Assembly: GCA_043809265.1 (NCBI GenBank)
Contig: JAZDDY010000093.1
Location: forward strand, 1-44,705
Direction of reading: 5' to 3'
DNA length: 44,705 nt
Source of the DNA: JAPLVS01 sp043809265
Lineage (GTDB): Archaea > Iainarchaeota > Iainarchaeia > Iainarchaeales > DTGL01
In this document: piece by piece, positions 22,739-30,577 of the stretch
Layout: every line of letters begins with the position of its first letter
Position numbering within the stretch: the stretch's first letter is position 1
Translations under genes and position numbers: made by a program
The notes under the pieces: model-generated
What the model saw: only the letters and a program-made list of their open reading frames with translations
Told to the model about the DNA's origin: nothing
Databases searched by the model: none

Positions 22739-22769
22739 TTCCGCTGGAATTCTTATTCTATTCTGGCAT

Positions 22770-22844
22770 GGGCCTGTAGTCTAATGGTTAGGACGCGACC
22801 CTGACACGGTCGCAGCGGCGGTCCGATTCCGCCCGGGCCCACCA
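22770..22844 (+). tRNA. tRNA-Val (anticodon GAC), CCA encoded
   Basis: Cloverleaf by eye: acceptor GGGCCTG with CGGGCCC, anticodon stem CGACC/GGTCG around the loop CTGACAC (anticodon GAC), T arm GGCGG/CCGCC around TCCGATT, discriminator A and an encoded CCA. There is no intron. The 3' CCA is present here but not in the other two tRNA genes of the window. Confidence 0.95.
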
Positions 22845-22856
22845 TTCCTGATTCCT

Positions 22857-23057
22857 ATGCCCGAAAAGGAAAAGTTTGAGAAAGTGTGCCCGAAATGCGG
22901 GAGCCGGAATGTTACCGCCTGGCAGGGCATCGAATATGAGATGCCGGTGCACGCAAAGTGCCTTGACTGCGATTTCGAGGGCTTGGCTTTCCCGGAATTC
23001 CCTTCTGAAAAAATAAAAAAAATTCAGGAAGAAATCCGCAATAAAAAGCGCAAGTGA
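22857..23057 (+). CDS. Small zinc-ribbon protein
   Basis: A 66-aa protein with two Cys knuckles, CPKCGSRNVT and CLDCDFEG, spaced as in a zinc ribbon, then a lysine-rich C-terminal helix. Archaea carry many such small proteins with roles in transcription or translation; nothing here identifies which. It starts 12 nt after tRNA-Val and its stop directly abuts the end of the convergent coiled-coil gene. Confidence 0.85.
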   Translation: MPEKEKFEKVCPKCGSRNVTAWQGIEYEMPVHAKCLDCDFEGLAFPEFPSEKIKKIQEEIRNKKRK

Positions 23058-25313
23058 TTATTTTTTTTCTTCTTTCGGAGCCTGCTGCATTTTTTCGAGG
23101 CTGGCGCCGATGGCTTTCGAGAAGTTTTTCTCGAAGTTGTCGAGCTCGTCCATTTTCTGGTCCATCAATTTCATGCGCAAATTGAACTGTGCTTCCATCT
23201 GCTTGGACGCGCTGTTGAATGCGGCAATGCGCTGGTTGAATTTTTCGATATTCGTGTCGATTGCTTTCAGGAACTGTTCCTTGAACAGGTTCAGTTCTTT
23301 CACCCTTGCCTGGAGTTCTTCAGCGCCGACGGCTTTCAGGGCTTCCGCGCGCGCCTGCAACTTTGCTTTTTCCATTGCGTCAAGGTTTTCCCTCATTTTT
23401 GCGGCCATCGAGGCTTCCATTTCCTTCAATACGGCCTGTGCAAGCTTTCTCCTGATTGTAAGCAGATCCATTGAAGCATAGGGCTCCAAGCCTTTCAGGA
23501 GCGCGGCCTTTTTGTTTATCAAATCGGAGGCCTGCGCCGAAAGCGCTTTCATTTCTTCCTGCGTTGTTTTCTGGAATTCCCTGAGTTCGCTTTTCGATTT
23601 TATTATTTCGGAGTTGAGCTGCACAACCAATTTGCCTTTTTCTTTTTCCATTTCCTGTATTTGTTTGTTTATTTCGAGTATTTTTTCGTCGTAGCCTTTT
23701 TTCAGGCCTTCTATTTCGCTTATCCTCGGCTTGACCTTTTCCGAGTATTCCTTTTCTATTTCGTTCATTCTCTTTGTGATTTTTTCGTCAATGTCCTCGT
23801 CGATGCCCTCGATTTCTTTTGCTTTTTTCTGGGCGTCGGCAATCGTTTCCTCCAATTTTTTGGTTGTCTGCGCGCTTTTTTCCTCTATTTCGGCAAGCCT
23901 TTTCTTTATTTTTTCGCTGTATTCCTTTTCGATGCCTGAAACCTGCTCGTTTATGGTCCTGCTGATTTCGGCCCTTATCCTGTCCTTTGTTTTTTCGAGG
24001 TCCGCGATTTTCGCTTTCACTTTTTCCGGGTCGATTTTTGCAATCAGTTCGCCAAATTTCCTGATTTCCTCGTTTATTTTTGCCTCTAAGTCTTTCTGGT
24101 TTTCGAATTTCACCCTTTCTATTTTTTCCCTTGCCTCGTTCATCACGTCCTCTATGACTTCCGATTCGAGTTCGAGGGTTTTTGTCACGCGTGAATCCAG
24201 CCTTTTTATTTCGGCCTGGGCTTTTGAAACGAAGTCCTCGGTTTCATTCTTTGAATCCTTGAGGCTTTCCTCTACTTCCGAAAAGAGCGTGCTCTTCAGG
24301 CCGGAGAAGTCTTTCTGGGCCTTGTCGAACCTTGCAGCAAGCGTCGAATCGAGGTCTTTTATGTAAGCGGCCCTTTTTTCTTCCAGTTCGGCCTGCAGCG
24401 CCCTTATCCTGCCTTTCTGTTCGTCCCTTATGTCTTTTTTGGCGGCTTCCTTTTCTTTCAGCATTTCGTTTAGCGCCGTGTCCTTTGAGGCTTCGAATTC
24501 CTTGGCGGCGGCGTCCTTGTCTGTTTCAAAGTCCTTGCTGAACGCTTCGATTTCCCCGTCGATTTCTTTCCTTGCCTTTTCGACAAACGCCCTTAATTCG
24601 TCGCTGTTTTCTTTTGCTTTGGCAAGCAGCTGTGTCAGGCCCTCGGCCTTTGTGTTCTCGATTTTTTTGCCTATTTCGCCTATTTCTTCCTTGAGTTTTT
24701 CGTGCTTTTTCTCCCATTCGCCGAGCTCTTCGAGGCCGCGCTTCATCTCCTCGTTTATTTTCCTTATCTCTTTTACCCGTTGCTCAAGAATCTGGTCGAC
24801 TTCGCCTTTCTTTTCCTCCATTTCCGAGCTTATTTTTTCGCTCAGGAGCGCGCTTTTTGAATTTATAAGCGTTGAGATTTTCTTGTACTCCTTGTCAAGG
24901 CCGTCCTTTATCTTCCTGTCAATTGTCAAATCCAGGTCTTCTTTTGTTTTCTTTATCTCGTCGGCCTTTTTGTTGACTGTCGCCATTACCGCCTTTTCCC
25001 AGGAATCCCTGTCTTTTTTTTTGTCCGAATCCTCTTCAAGGCCTTCGGAAAGCCGTCTCATCAGGTCTTCATCCGCGTCAGGCAGTGTTTCAGGCAGGTC
25101 TTCATCCTGTTCGGGTTCGGGGGCAGGCATCGGCTTCGAAGGTTGGGGTTTCGGAGCCTCTTTTTTCAGGCCTCTCACTTCGGCGAGAATCTGTTTTGCG
25201 TCTTTTTCGCCTATGCCGACATCCCTCAGGTTTCTTATTATTTCGTCTTCACCCAGATCCAATGCAATCAGTTTCCTGACCGATTCGAGGATAATGCTTT
25301 TTTTGTCCGGCAT
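23058..25313 (-). CDS. Long coiled-coil protein with N-terminal UBA-like helical domain
   Basis: A 751-aa protein. Residues about 5-48 (VRKLIALDLGEDEIIRNLRD, then IGEKDAKQILAEV) form a three-helix unit like a UBA or small HTH. An acidic Pro-rich linker follows (about 52-95). Residues about 100-720 are almost entirely heptad-like coiled coil, rich in Lys/Glu with repeats such as EKEYSEKIKKRLAEIEEK and EKEYSEKVKPRISEIE. No Walker motifs or membrane helix are present, so this is not an SMC ATPase. It may be a structural or scaffolding protein. It has its own promoter region, divergent from the 25441 gene. Confidence 0.85.
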   Translation of the reverse strand: MPDKKSIILESVRKLIALDLGEDEIIRNLRDVGIGEKDAKQILAEVRGLKKEAPKPQPSKPMPAPEPEQDEDLPETLPDADEDLMRRLSEGLEEDSDKKKDRDSWEKAVMATVNKKADEIKKTKEDLDLTIDRKIKDGLDKEYKKISTLINSKSALLSEKISSEMEEKKGEVDQILEQRVKEIRKINEEMKRGLEELGEWEKKHEKLKEEIGEIGKKIENTKAEGLTQLLAKAKENSDELRAFVEKARKEIDGEIEAFSKDFETDKDAAAKEFEASKDTALNEMLKEKEAAKKDIRDEQKGRIRALQAELEEKRAAYIKDLDSTLAARFDKAQKDFSGLKSTLFSEVEESLKDSKNETEDFVSKAQAEIKRLDSRVTKTLELESEVIEDVMNEAREKIERVKFENQKDLEAKINEEIRKFGELIAKIDPEKVKAKIADLEKTKDRIRAEISRTINEQVSGIEKEYSEKIKKRLAEIEEKSAQTTKKLEETIADAQKKAKEIEGIDEDIDEKITKRMNEIEKEYSEKVKPRISEIEGLKKGYDEKILEINKQIQEMEKEKGKLVVQLNSEIIKSKSELREFQKTTQEEMKALSAQASDLINKKAALLKGLEPYASMDLLTIRRKLAQAVLKEMEASMAAKMRENLDAMEKAKLQARAEALKAVGAEELQARVKELNLFKEQFLKAIDTNIEKFNQRIAAFNSASKQMEAQFNLRMKLMDQKMDELDNFEKNFSKAIGASLEKMQQAPKEEKK

Positions 25314-25440
25314 GCCAACCTACGTCCAAATCTATAACAGCCTATGTGGTATAAAAACCTTATTCCAGCCTGTTTCCCGCTTTTCAATGCTAATAATAGC
25401 ACGGAAAAATTGTTAAATGTTAAAAGGCATATATTTCCAT

Positions 25441-26151
25441 ATGGCAAGACCGGGCAGGAAGCCGACAGGGAACAGGAAGATTGCAAGGCCACCCTCCTTT
25501 TTGTGGCTGAAAGAGCCTTTGAGGCCGGCAGTCTTGATCGGCAGGCAAAAGCCTTCTCCAAAACACAGGAAAAAAACAGGCGCACAGCTTGCAGTCGAAG
25601 AACGCGAAGTCGACCGAATGATCGGAAGCAGTTATTCTGCCGGAGAAATATTAAACCGGCTCCCCTTATATGACAACCAATTATTGCGGCATGTGAAAAA
25701 CCTGCGCGCCAAAGCCCCTGAAAATGAAAAATGGCGCTATGAACGGCTTTTGAGCGAAGGCAGGAAGGTCGAAGCCTATAAGGCAAACTTGGTTTATGAT
25801 TTGCGGAAAGCCGGGCTGGCATGGGTTGAAATAGAAGGTCTTATGGGCTTGGATTGGGCCAATTCAGCCCCCTATGTCAGGCTTTTGAAAGAAGCCAAAG
25901 GAGTGAAGCCTTCGACTTTGAAAATGCTGAAAGCCAAAAGGGTTGACCCGCCAGACATGAAAGACTTAAGGTTCAGGCTTGACCGCGAGCAGGAAGTAGT
26001 GAAAGCCGTTTTCCAGAACGCTCCACGGGAAAAAATCAGTGAAGCGCTCGCCCACGCCGAAAGCGTTCTTCCCAAATTGCAGGGCTATGAAAAGAACAGG
26101 CTTATAGTGGCAATTAATGAAATGCGCCGCCTTCTCGCAGCCAAAAAATAG
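25441..26151 (+). CDS. Hypothetical basic helical protein, possible DNA binding
   Basis: A 236-aa protein beginning MARPGRKPTGNRKIARP, an AT-hook-like basic start (RPGRKP). The rest is helical with HTH-like turns (AGEILNRLPLYDNQLLRHVK, then GLAWVEIEGLMGLDWANS). It has no membrane segment. An in-frame ATG at 25417 is possible, but it falls in the AT-rich promoter-like stretch (GTTAAATGTTAAAA at 25412-25425), about 22 nt upstream of 25441, which favours the later start. I recognise no family. Confidence 0.7.
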   Translation: MARPGRKPTGNRKIARPPSFLWLKEPLRPAVLIGRQKPSPKHRKKTGAQLAVEEREVDRMIGSSYSAGEILNRLPLYDNQLLRHVKNLRAKAPENEKWRYERLLSEGRKVEAYKANLVYDLRKAGLAWVEIEGLMGLDWANSAPYVRLLKEAKGVKPSTLKMLKAKRVDPPDMKDLRFRLDREQEVVKAVFQNAPREKISEALAHAESVLPKLQGYEKNRLIVAINEMRRLLAAKK

Positions 26152-26175
26152 TTTCCCTGCAAAAAACAGTGGGAG

Positions 26176-26265
26176 TGGACTGGCTGGGGCTCGAACCCAG
26201 AGCCTCCACAACTTTGGCCTCTTCGAAGTTGCCAATGTGGCGATCTACCATTGATCTACCAGCCC
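26176..26265 (-). tRNA. tRNA-Ala (anticodon GGC) with an 18-nt intron
   Basis: On the minus strand: acceptor GGGCTGG with CCAGTCC, which gives the G3:U70 pair that marks tRNA-Ala, D stem GATC/GATC, anticodon stem CCACA/TGTGG, T arm CTGGG/CCCAG, discriminator A, no encoded CCA. The anticodon loop is too long until an 18-nt intron at 26212-26229, between positions 37 and 38, is removed. The intron end GCCAA pairs with TTGGC of the exon to form the central helix of a bulge-helix-bulge, the site for the archaeal splicing endonuclease. The mature loop is TTGGCAT. Confidence 0.93.
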
Positions 26266-26332
26266 ACTACTATGAATTGTGCCAGCAAATTATTTTAAAC
26301 AATCAGATGCCCGGGGATGGCGGCTTTTCGGT

Positions 26333-26563
26333 TCACATCGCTATCAGTATGATGCTGTCGCCCCTGACCATGATTTTCGGGTATTTTTCCTTTTCTTCGG
26401 CGCCGTCTTCTTTGTGGCTTGTTTCTTCCGCGTTCTCCAATACAAGGTTTAAGTGGACGTCGAATGCCTTGAGGATGCCGCTTATCGTGCGGTTTCCTTT
26501 TAATTTCACCAGCACCTGCTGGTTTGTTGCCTTTGTCAAGTCGTCGAATGGTCTAGCGCTCAT
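26333..26563 (-). CDS. Sm-like archaeal protein (Lsm)
   Basis: A 76-aa protein with both Sm motifs: Sm1 (QVLVKLKGNRTISGILKAFD then HLNLVLENAEE) and Sm2 (IMVRGDSIILI). An acidic loop (SHKEDGAEEKEK) joins them. Archaeal Sm proteins form heptameric rings that bind U-rich RNA. The ATG at 26563 fits family length; a longer frame upstream is not part of the protein. It starts 11 nt after the minD stop, so the two are probably one transcript. Confidence 0.95.
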   Translation of the reverse strand: MSARPFDDLTKATNQQVLVKLKGNRTISGILKAFDVHLNLVLENAEETSHKEDGAEEKEKYPKIMVRGDSIILIAM

Positions 26564-26574
26564 CTGATTGCCTC

Positions 26575-27357
26575 CTATTTTTTTCCGAATAAGTTTCCAA
26601 GAATCCTTGAAAGGAACGATGCCTTTTCCTGTTTTATTTCGATCTTTGCCCCGCCGATTTTGGCGGCAATGTCTATCACCGCTTTCGCTGCCGGCGAATC
26701 TGGCTTGCGCATTACGAAAGGCTTTGCGTCCTTTGAGAGGATGCTTTTCCGTACCTCGTTGTCGTAGGGCACGATGCCATAGCACGGCAGTTCAAGCATT
26801 TTCATTACCTCGTCTTTCCTGAGTTCGCCAGCCTCATTCCTCACCATGTTCAATATGAATCCGAACGGCTTTGCGTTCAGCCTTTGCGCGACCATTTTTG
26901 TTTTCAGTGCATCGGCAAGGCTTGGCTGGTCGGGAACAGTGACAATCAAAACCTGCTTCACCGCCCCAAGAGAGGAAAGCGCGGTCCTTTCAATGCCTGC
27001 AGGCGCGTCCAGCAATATGAAATCATAATGGTCTTCAACCGACCCGATGACGGATTTCAGGCGCTCGGAATCGACTTTCCTGTAGGATTCAAGGCTTAAC
27101 CCGCTCGGGACAAGGTCGACGCCTTTCGGGCCGGAATAAATCGCGTCATCTATTGCGGCTTCCCCTATTAGGACCTCGTGCAATGTGATTGGCGAGTTCT
27201 GCATTTTAAACAAAAGCGAGAGGTTTGCCATTGCCACGTCCGCATCCACCAATAGCACGCGGTGGCCGCTGTTCGCCAGCGCAATGCCGATATTTGCCGT
27301 CAGAGTGGTCTTTCCGACTCCGCCTTTCCCAGACGCAATAGTAATAGACCTTCCCAT
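26575..27357 (-). CDS. minD: MinD-family ATPase
   Basis: A 260-aa deviant-Walker P-loop ATPase. GKGGVGKTT (residues 10-18) starts the protein, DADVAMANLS and FILLDAPAGIERTAL give switch regions, and the C-terminus (SFLSRILGNLFGKK) is an amphipathic helix like the membrane-targeting sequence of MinD. Archaeal MinD homologues position surface structures such as chemoreceptors or archaella; with a pilus operon in this genome, a similar spatial role is possible. A TTTAAAATAG box lies about 43 nt upstream. Confidence 0.93.
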   Translation of the reverse strand: MGRSITIASGKGGVGKTTLTANIGIALANSGHRVLLVDADVAMANLSLLFKMQNSPITLHEVLIGEAAIDDAIYSGPKGVDLVPSGLSLESYRKVDSERLKSVIGSVEDHYDFILLDAPAGIERTALSSLGAVKQVLIVTVPDQPSLADALKTKMVAQRLNAKPFGFILNMVRNEAGELRKDEVMKMLELPCYGIVPYDNEVRKSILSKDAKPFVMRKPDSPAAKAVIDIAAKIGGAKIEIKQEKASFLSRILGNLFGKK

Positions 27358-27430
27358 AACCCTTCACTTTAGCTAAAGTTAATGTTTCGTAATCTATTTT
27401 AAATTGTTGTTAGGCGTTTCGGCCTGAAGC

Positions 27431-27925
27431 CTATTTTTCCTCCACTCCGAGCAATCCCGCTTCCTTGAACACCTCGAACCTTGAAGTTTCCTCAGATTCC
27501 CCTTTTATGTATTCGAGGGTGAATTCCTCGCTGTATTTTTTCGGGTAAAGCCTGTTGAGCTTTTTTGTGTCGATTTCCTCTGTAATTAAAATTTTTTCCT
27601 GGAATGCCGTGATAAGGTCGATTTGCTGTATTGTGAGCGCGTTGATGTCGATTATCCCGTTTTTTGCAAGGAACGAATTCAATACAAGCCTGAGCGACGG
27701 GTCGCCGTTCACCTCGATTGCATGGGAAACGAATTCAAAGTATGAACCTAAGACCGCGCCTTTTTTGAACAATAGCACGCCCTGCTCTATGCCTTTCGGG
27801 CCTTCCGCGGTGCACACCACATACCCGGTAAAGCCTTTGCTGAGCATCTGCACCAGTATCTGGAACATGTTCGATTCCACGGTCTTCAGGCCGGCCCTGA
27901 GGCTTGTTCCCAACGGCAAATCCAT
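27431..27925 (-). CDS. DUF2226-like archaeal protein
   Basis: A 164-aa soluble protein. It starts MDLPLGTSLRAGLKTVESNM and has GFTGYVVCTAEG, GIEQGVLLFKKGAVLGSYFEF and a late DINALTIQQIDLITAF block, a pattern I associate with the archaeal DUF2226 family. The function of that family is not known. The ATG at 27925 fits; longer in-frame codons run through the divergent promoter region. A CTTATAAATATC stretch (about 27963-27974) may be its TATA box. It is divergent from the TBP-like gene at 28020. Confidence 0.72.
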   Translation of the reverse strand: MDLPLGTSLRAGLKTVESNMFQILVQMLSKGFTGYVVCTAEGPKGIEQGVLLFKKGAVLGSYFEFVSHAIEVNGDPSLRLVLNSFLAKNGIIDINALTIQQIDLITAFQEKILITEEIDTKKLNRLYPKKYSEEFTLEYIKGESEETSRFEVFKEAGLLGVEEK

Positions 27926-28019
27926 TTTTTTCACCTTTAATGCAATAGAGATTACGGCAACGATATTTATAAGTTTTATCAAGGCATTAGATTTATCACT
28001 AAAGGCCAAAGGGCATGAA

Positions 28020-28295
28020 ATGAGCGGAAAATTAAAGGATTTTACAGGCAAAACCTGCAAGGGCCACGCTGCCTTTGAATTCCAGCCGAAGGCAAAGAAA
28101 AACATAGACCTTGGAAGATTCAAGGAATGCCTCGGCAGAAAAGGCATTGCGCCCGAAGCCTGCACGCCGCTCGTGGTGATATTCAGGTGCGACGATTGCA
28201 CTGTGAGCCTTTTCAAAAGCGGCAAAATTTTGGTCAAGGAGAGAACCGAGGAAAAGGCAAAACAGGTCGCGGAAAAAATAATGGAAATGGTCTGA
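28020..28295 (+). CDS. Small protein resembling one half of a TATA-binding protein fold
   Basis: A 91-aa protein. The C-terminal part, PLVVIFRCDDCTVSLFKSGK then ILVKERTEEKAKQVAEKI, follows the strand-strand-helix rhythm of the TBP repeat, where a strand ends in F-x-S-G-K and is followed by a helix with A-x-x-x-A spacing. Only one such unit is present, whereas TBP has two. Four cysteines are visible. A TBP-related or helix-grip domain is the best guess; DNA binding is unproven. The site-2 protease gene begins 10 nt after its stop, so the two are probably co-transcribed. Confidence 0.7.
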   Translation: MSGKLKDFTGKTCKGHAAFEFQPKAKKNIDLGRFKECLGRKGIAPEACTPLVVIFRCDDCTVSLFKSGKILVKERTEEKAKQVAEKIMEMV

Positions 28296-28305
28296 AGGTC
28301 CTTTT

Positions 28306-29583
28306 ATGAAATCCCTTTCGCTTGGAAAAATTTTCGGCATCGGCCTTGAACTCCACTGGTCCTTTTTGCTCATAGGCCTTTTCGTCGTGGTGGCGCTTGC
28401 CCTGGCCGAGCCTTCGATGCTTGCCCCGATGCTCATGGTTTTCTTTTTCCTTTTTTTGAGCGTTTTCCTGCACGAGCTGGTGCACTGCGTTGTGTCCCTC
28501 CAGCGCGGCATCGGCGTCAAAAAAATAATATTGCTGCCGATAGGCGGCGTTTCACTTACCGAATCGCTGCCTGAAAAGCCCAAAGACGAATTCCTGATAG
28601 CGGTCAGCGGCCCGGCATTCAATTTCCTTGTTGTTTTTGCAGTCCTTTTCCTGGTGTCGGTTCTTCCGCTGCCTTTCCCGAGGGAATTATTATCGAACCC
28701 AAGCGCGCTCGATTCTTCAGAGGCGGCGGCAGCCGCATTCCTTTCAATGCCTTTGTTCACTGTTTTCTGGGTGAATCTTATACTCGGCACGTTCAATCTT
28801 TTCCTTCCGGCGCTGCCGCTTGACGGCGGCAGGGTTTTCCGCTCACTTCTTTCCTTTGCTTTCGGTTACAGGAAAGCCACGGCCATTGCGACAAGGATAA
28901 GCTCTTTGATCGCAATTCTGCTTTTCATTTCCGGCTTCCTTTCGGGAAACCTTTTGCTTTTGGTCATTGCGGCATTTGTTTTCTTCGGCTCCAAGGAAGA
29001 GGAAAAAATAGTGCTGATGAAAGAACAATTGAAAGGGTTGAGCATTCCGCAATTGGTTTCAGAAAAACCGCTCCTGCTTGACAGCCTGATGGGTGTCAGT
29101 GAAGCCTTTGAAAAAATGCTTGCGGAAAAGAAAACCGAAGCGGTAACGGAAATCGAAGCAGGCAGGTATGCGGTCCTTTTGCTTGAGGAAATGCCCTCGC
29201 TTATGGGCAAAAAAACAATGCCGCTTTACAAGGCGCTGAAGGAAACGCCGGCGCTTCAAATCAGCGAAAGCCCATCCAAGGTCTTTGAAAGAATGGCTTC
29301 AGCTGGAAAACGCGTGCTTCCGGTCCTTGACGGCTCGGCCCTTGCGGGAATAATCGACCTTGAAAAAATCGAAAAATCCGTTCTGTTCTCAAGGGCAGGC
29401 GCAATGCTCGGCGCAAAGCCGCCTGAACCAAAGGCAGCCCTAACTGAAACCGCCTTGCAGCCCCGGCCTGAACCGGCGCCTCTGGCCCCAACCCCAAAAA
29501 AGCCGGCTGCCGGAAAGAAAAAAGCGCGCAAACCAAGGGCAAAAAGCAAGGACAAGCCTTTAAAAAAACAAAACCGCAAATAA
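28306..29583 (+). CDS. Site-2-protease family (M50) intramembrane metalloprotease with CBS-like tail
   Basis: A 425-aa membrane protein. The catalytic HELVH is at residues 56-60 and the second metal motif PLDGGR at 171-176, both in membrane helices, as in S2P/RseP enzymes of the archaeal branch. About six helices are seen. After residue ~235 comes a soluble part with two degenerate CBS-like units (LSIPQLVSEKPLLLDSLMGV and ALQISESPSKVFERMASAGK). The last ~50 residues are Pro/Ala and Lys/Arg-rich (KKPAAGKKKARKPRAKSKDK) and may touch nucleic acid or lipid. A terminator-like hairpin follows. Confidence 0.93.
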   Translation: MKSLSLGKIFGIGLELHWSFLLIGLFVVVALALAEPSMLAPMLMVFFFLFLSVFLHELVHCVVSLQRGIGVKKIILLPIGGVSLTESLPEKPKDEFLIAVSGPAFNFLVVFAVLFLVSVLPLPFPRELLSNPSALDSSEAAAAAFLSMPLFTVFWVNLILGTFNLFLPALPLDGGRVFRSLLSFAFGYRKATAIATRISSLIAILLFISGFLSGNLLLLVIAAFVFFGSKEEEKIVLMKEQLKGLSIPQLVSEKPLLLDSLMGVSEAFEKMLAEKKTEAVTEIEAGRYAVLLLEEMPSLMGKKTMPLYKALKETPALQISESPSKVFERMASAGKRVLPVLDGSALAGIIDLEKIEKSVLFSRAGAMLGAKPPEPKAALTETALQPRPEPAPLAPTPKKPAAGKKKARKPRAKSKDKPLKKQNRK

Positions 29584-29641
29584 TCATCCTGCTGTCAGGC
29601 AGCATACCTCAAAAACTATTTTCAGGGGAAATCCACTCTCT

Positions 29642-29669
29642 GCTTTTCAATAAAAGCTGTTTTTTTATT
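29642..29669 (+). terminator. Hairpin and T-run after the protease gene
   Basis: GCTTTT (29642-29647), loop CAAT, AAAAGC (29652-29657), followed by TGTTTTTTTATTCC. It fits a terminator for the protease transcript, and lies just before the endonuclease gene. Confidence 0.5.
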
Positions 29670-29678
29670 CCTTTTAAC

Positions 29679-30395
29679 ATGGCGGATGTTGAAACAAGCA
29701 GGGCCAACGCGAGAAAAAGATGGTTAAAAGTTCAAGCGGAACAAAGACTTAAGTTAACGAAGACGGATGCCAAAACACTTGCATTCAAGGCCAGGCTATT
29801 GGGTTTTTTAGCCGGAGACGGGAGCGTTTTTATCCACGTTGACAAGTCGAAAAAATATCCTATGCCTTGTTTTAATATCAATTTTTATCCAGACAATCTT
29901 GAGATGGCTAAAGCTTACCTTGCCGCTTTTGAGGCGGTTTATGCTAAAAGGCTTCGACTTGAAAAACCAGAAAAAGAAAAGTTTTATACTATCAGAACCA
30001 AGCACAAAGTCGCTTATGAAGACTTGGTTTCAATAACTTCTTTCGGGGTTTATAAGTGGGATGTTCCTTTTGGCTTCTTGACCACGGATGAAATGAAGGC
30101 GGAGTGGGTTAGGGGCTTTTTTGATTGTGAAGCACATGTTGGCAAAAGAAAAATCCAGGTGCAATCAGTCAACCAGCCGGGGTTGGCCGGCGTTAAAGAG
30201 TTATTGCGTGATTTGGGAGTGAAAGCCTCAAAGATTTATTCTTACAAGAGAAAAGAACCTAATTGGGGCACAAATTACCATTTGGAAATACCGCCGTCAG
30301 AAATAGCAAAATATTATTATAAAGTTGGCTTCAACCATTCTAGTAAGCGCAACAGTCTTAGTGGACTAATTGCCGAGATGGGAGAGTCCGGTTAA
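29679..30395 (+). CDS. Stand-alone LAGLIDADG homing endonuclease overlapping tRNA-Ser
   Basis: A 238-aa protein with both catalytic motifs of the two-motif LAGLIDADG family: LLGFLAGDGSV (residues 40-50, Asp47) and WVRGFFDCEAHV (143-154, Asp149). The part between and after shows the usual beta-rich DNA-binding saddles. It is not inside an intein: the protein has no splicing blocks, and the gene is free-standing. Its last eight codons, including the stop, are the 5' part of the tRNA-Ser gene. It is more AT-rich than the genes on the protease side. The target is likely in or next to the tRNA-Ser gene, but this is an inference. Confidence 0.93.
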   Translation: MADVETSRANARKRWLKVQAEQRLKLTKTDAKTLAFKARLLGFLAGDGSVFIHVDKSKKYPMPCFNINFYPDNLEMAKAYLAAFEAVYAKRLRLEKPEKEKFYTIRTKHKVAYEDLVSITSFGVYKWDVPFGFLTTDEMKAEWVRGFFDCEAHVGKRKIQVQSVNQPGLAGVKELLRDLGVKASKIYSYKRKEPNWGTNYHLEIPPSEIAKYYYKVGFNHSSKRNSLSGLIAEMGESG

Positions 30396-30477
30396 ATCCG
30401 CCAGCCTCGAGAAGCCTTTTTTATCGGGCAAGCTGGTGTGCCTTTGGCACGCGGGGGTTCAAATCCCCCTCTCGGCG
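30372..30477 (+). tRNA. tRNA-Ser (anticodon CGA) with a 19-nt intron
   Basis: Acceptor GCCGAGA pairs fully with TCTCGGC (30470-30476). The D arm is GGA/TCC, the anticodon stem CCAGC/GCTGG, and there is a long variable arm (TGTGCC...GGCACGC) as in class II tRNAs, then T arm GGGGG/CCCCC. Discriminator G and anticodon CGA (30408-30410) point to serine. The intron is 30412-30430 between positions 37 and 38; TCGGG in it pairs with CTCGA of the exon (bulge-helix-bulge). No CCA is encoded. The first 24 bases are also the end of the upstream endonuclease frame, the stop codon of which lies in the D loop. Confidence 0.94.
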
Positions 30478-30577
30478 TCAATCTTCTATTTCGGATAAGG
30501 ATTTAACCAAAAAAGACATTGAAGATTTAGTGCAGCATTCCGAAGGGAAAATTTCGAGTTCTGGGGGCAGCCAGTTA
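30478..30577 (+). other. Spacer after tRNA-Ser with a possible coding remnant
   Basis: One frame from about 30479 to 30593 is open and protein-like by composition (ISDKDLTKKDIEDLVQHSEG and on to a stop). It has no start codon and runs over the end of the convergent gene. It may be the remnant of a gene that once was joined to or carried by the element at the tRNA, or chance. No other feature is seen here. Confidence 0.3.

Noticed and set aside
24430..25416. A long serine-rich open frame on the plus strand
   Set aside because: It is the complement of the Lys/Glu-rich coiled-coil gene, whose codon pattern leaves the opposite frame open; composition is not protein-like.
26176..26265. Reading the tRNA loop around TTCGAAG as the anticodon (Arg or Ser type)
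   Set aside because: The stems then fail; removing the 18-nt intron gives a seven-base loop, and G3:U70 supports alanine.
29679..30395. The LAGLIDADG gene as part of an intein or of the tRNA intron
   Set aside because: There are no splicing blocks or host protein parts around it, and the tRNA intron is only 19 nt and lies after the gene.
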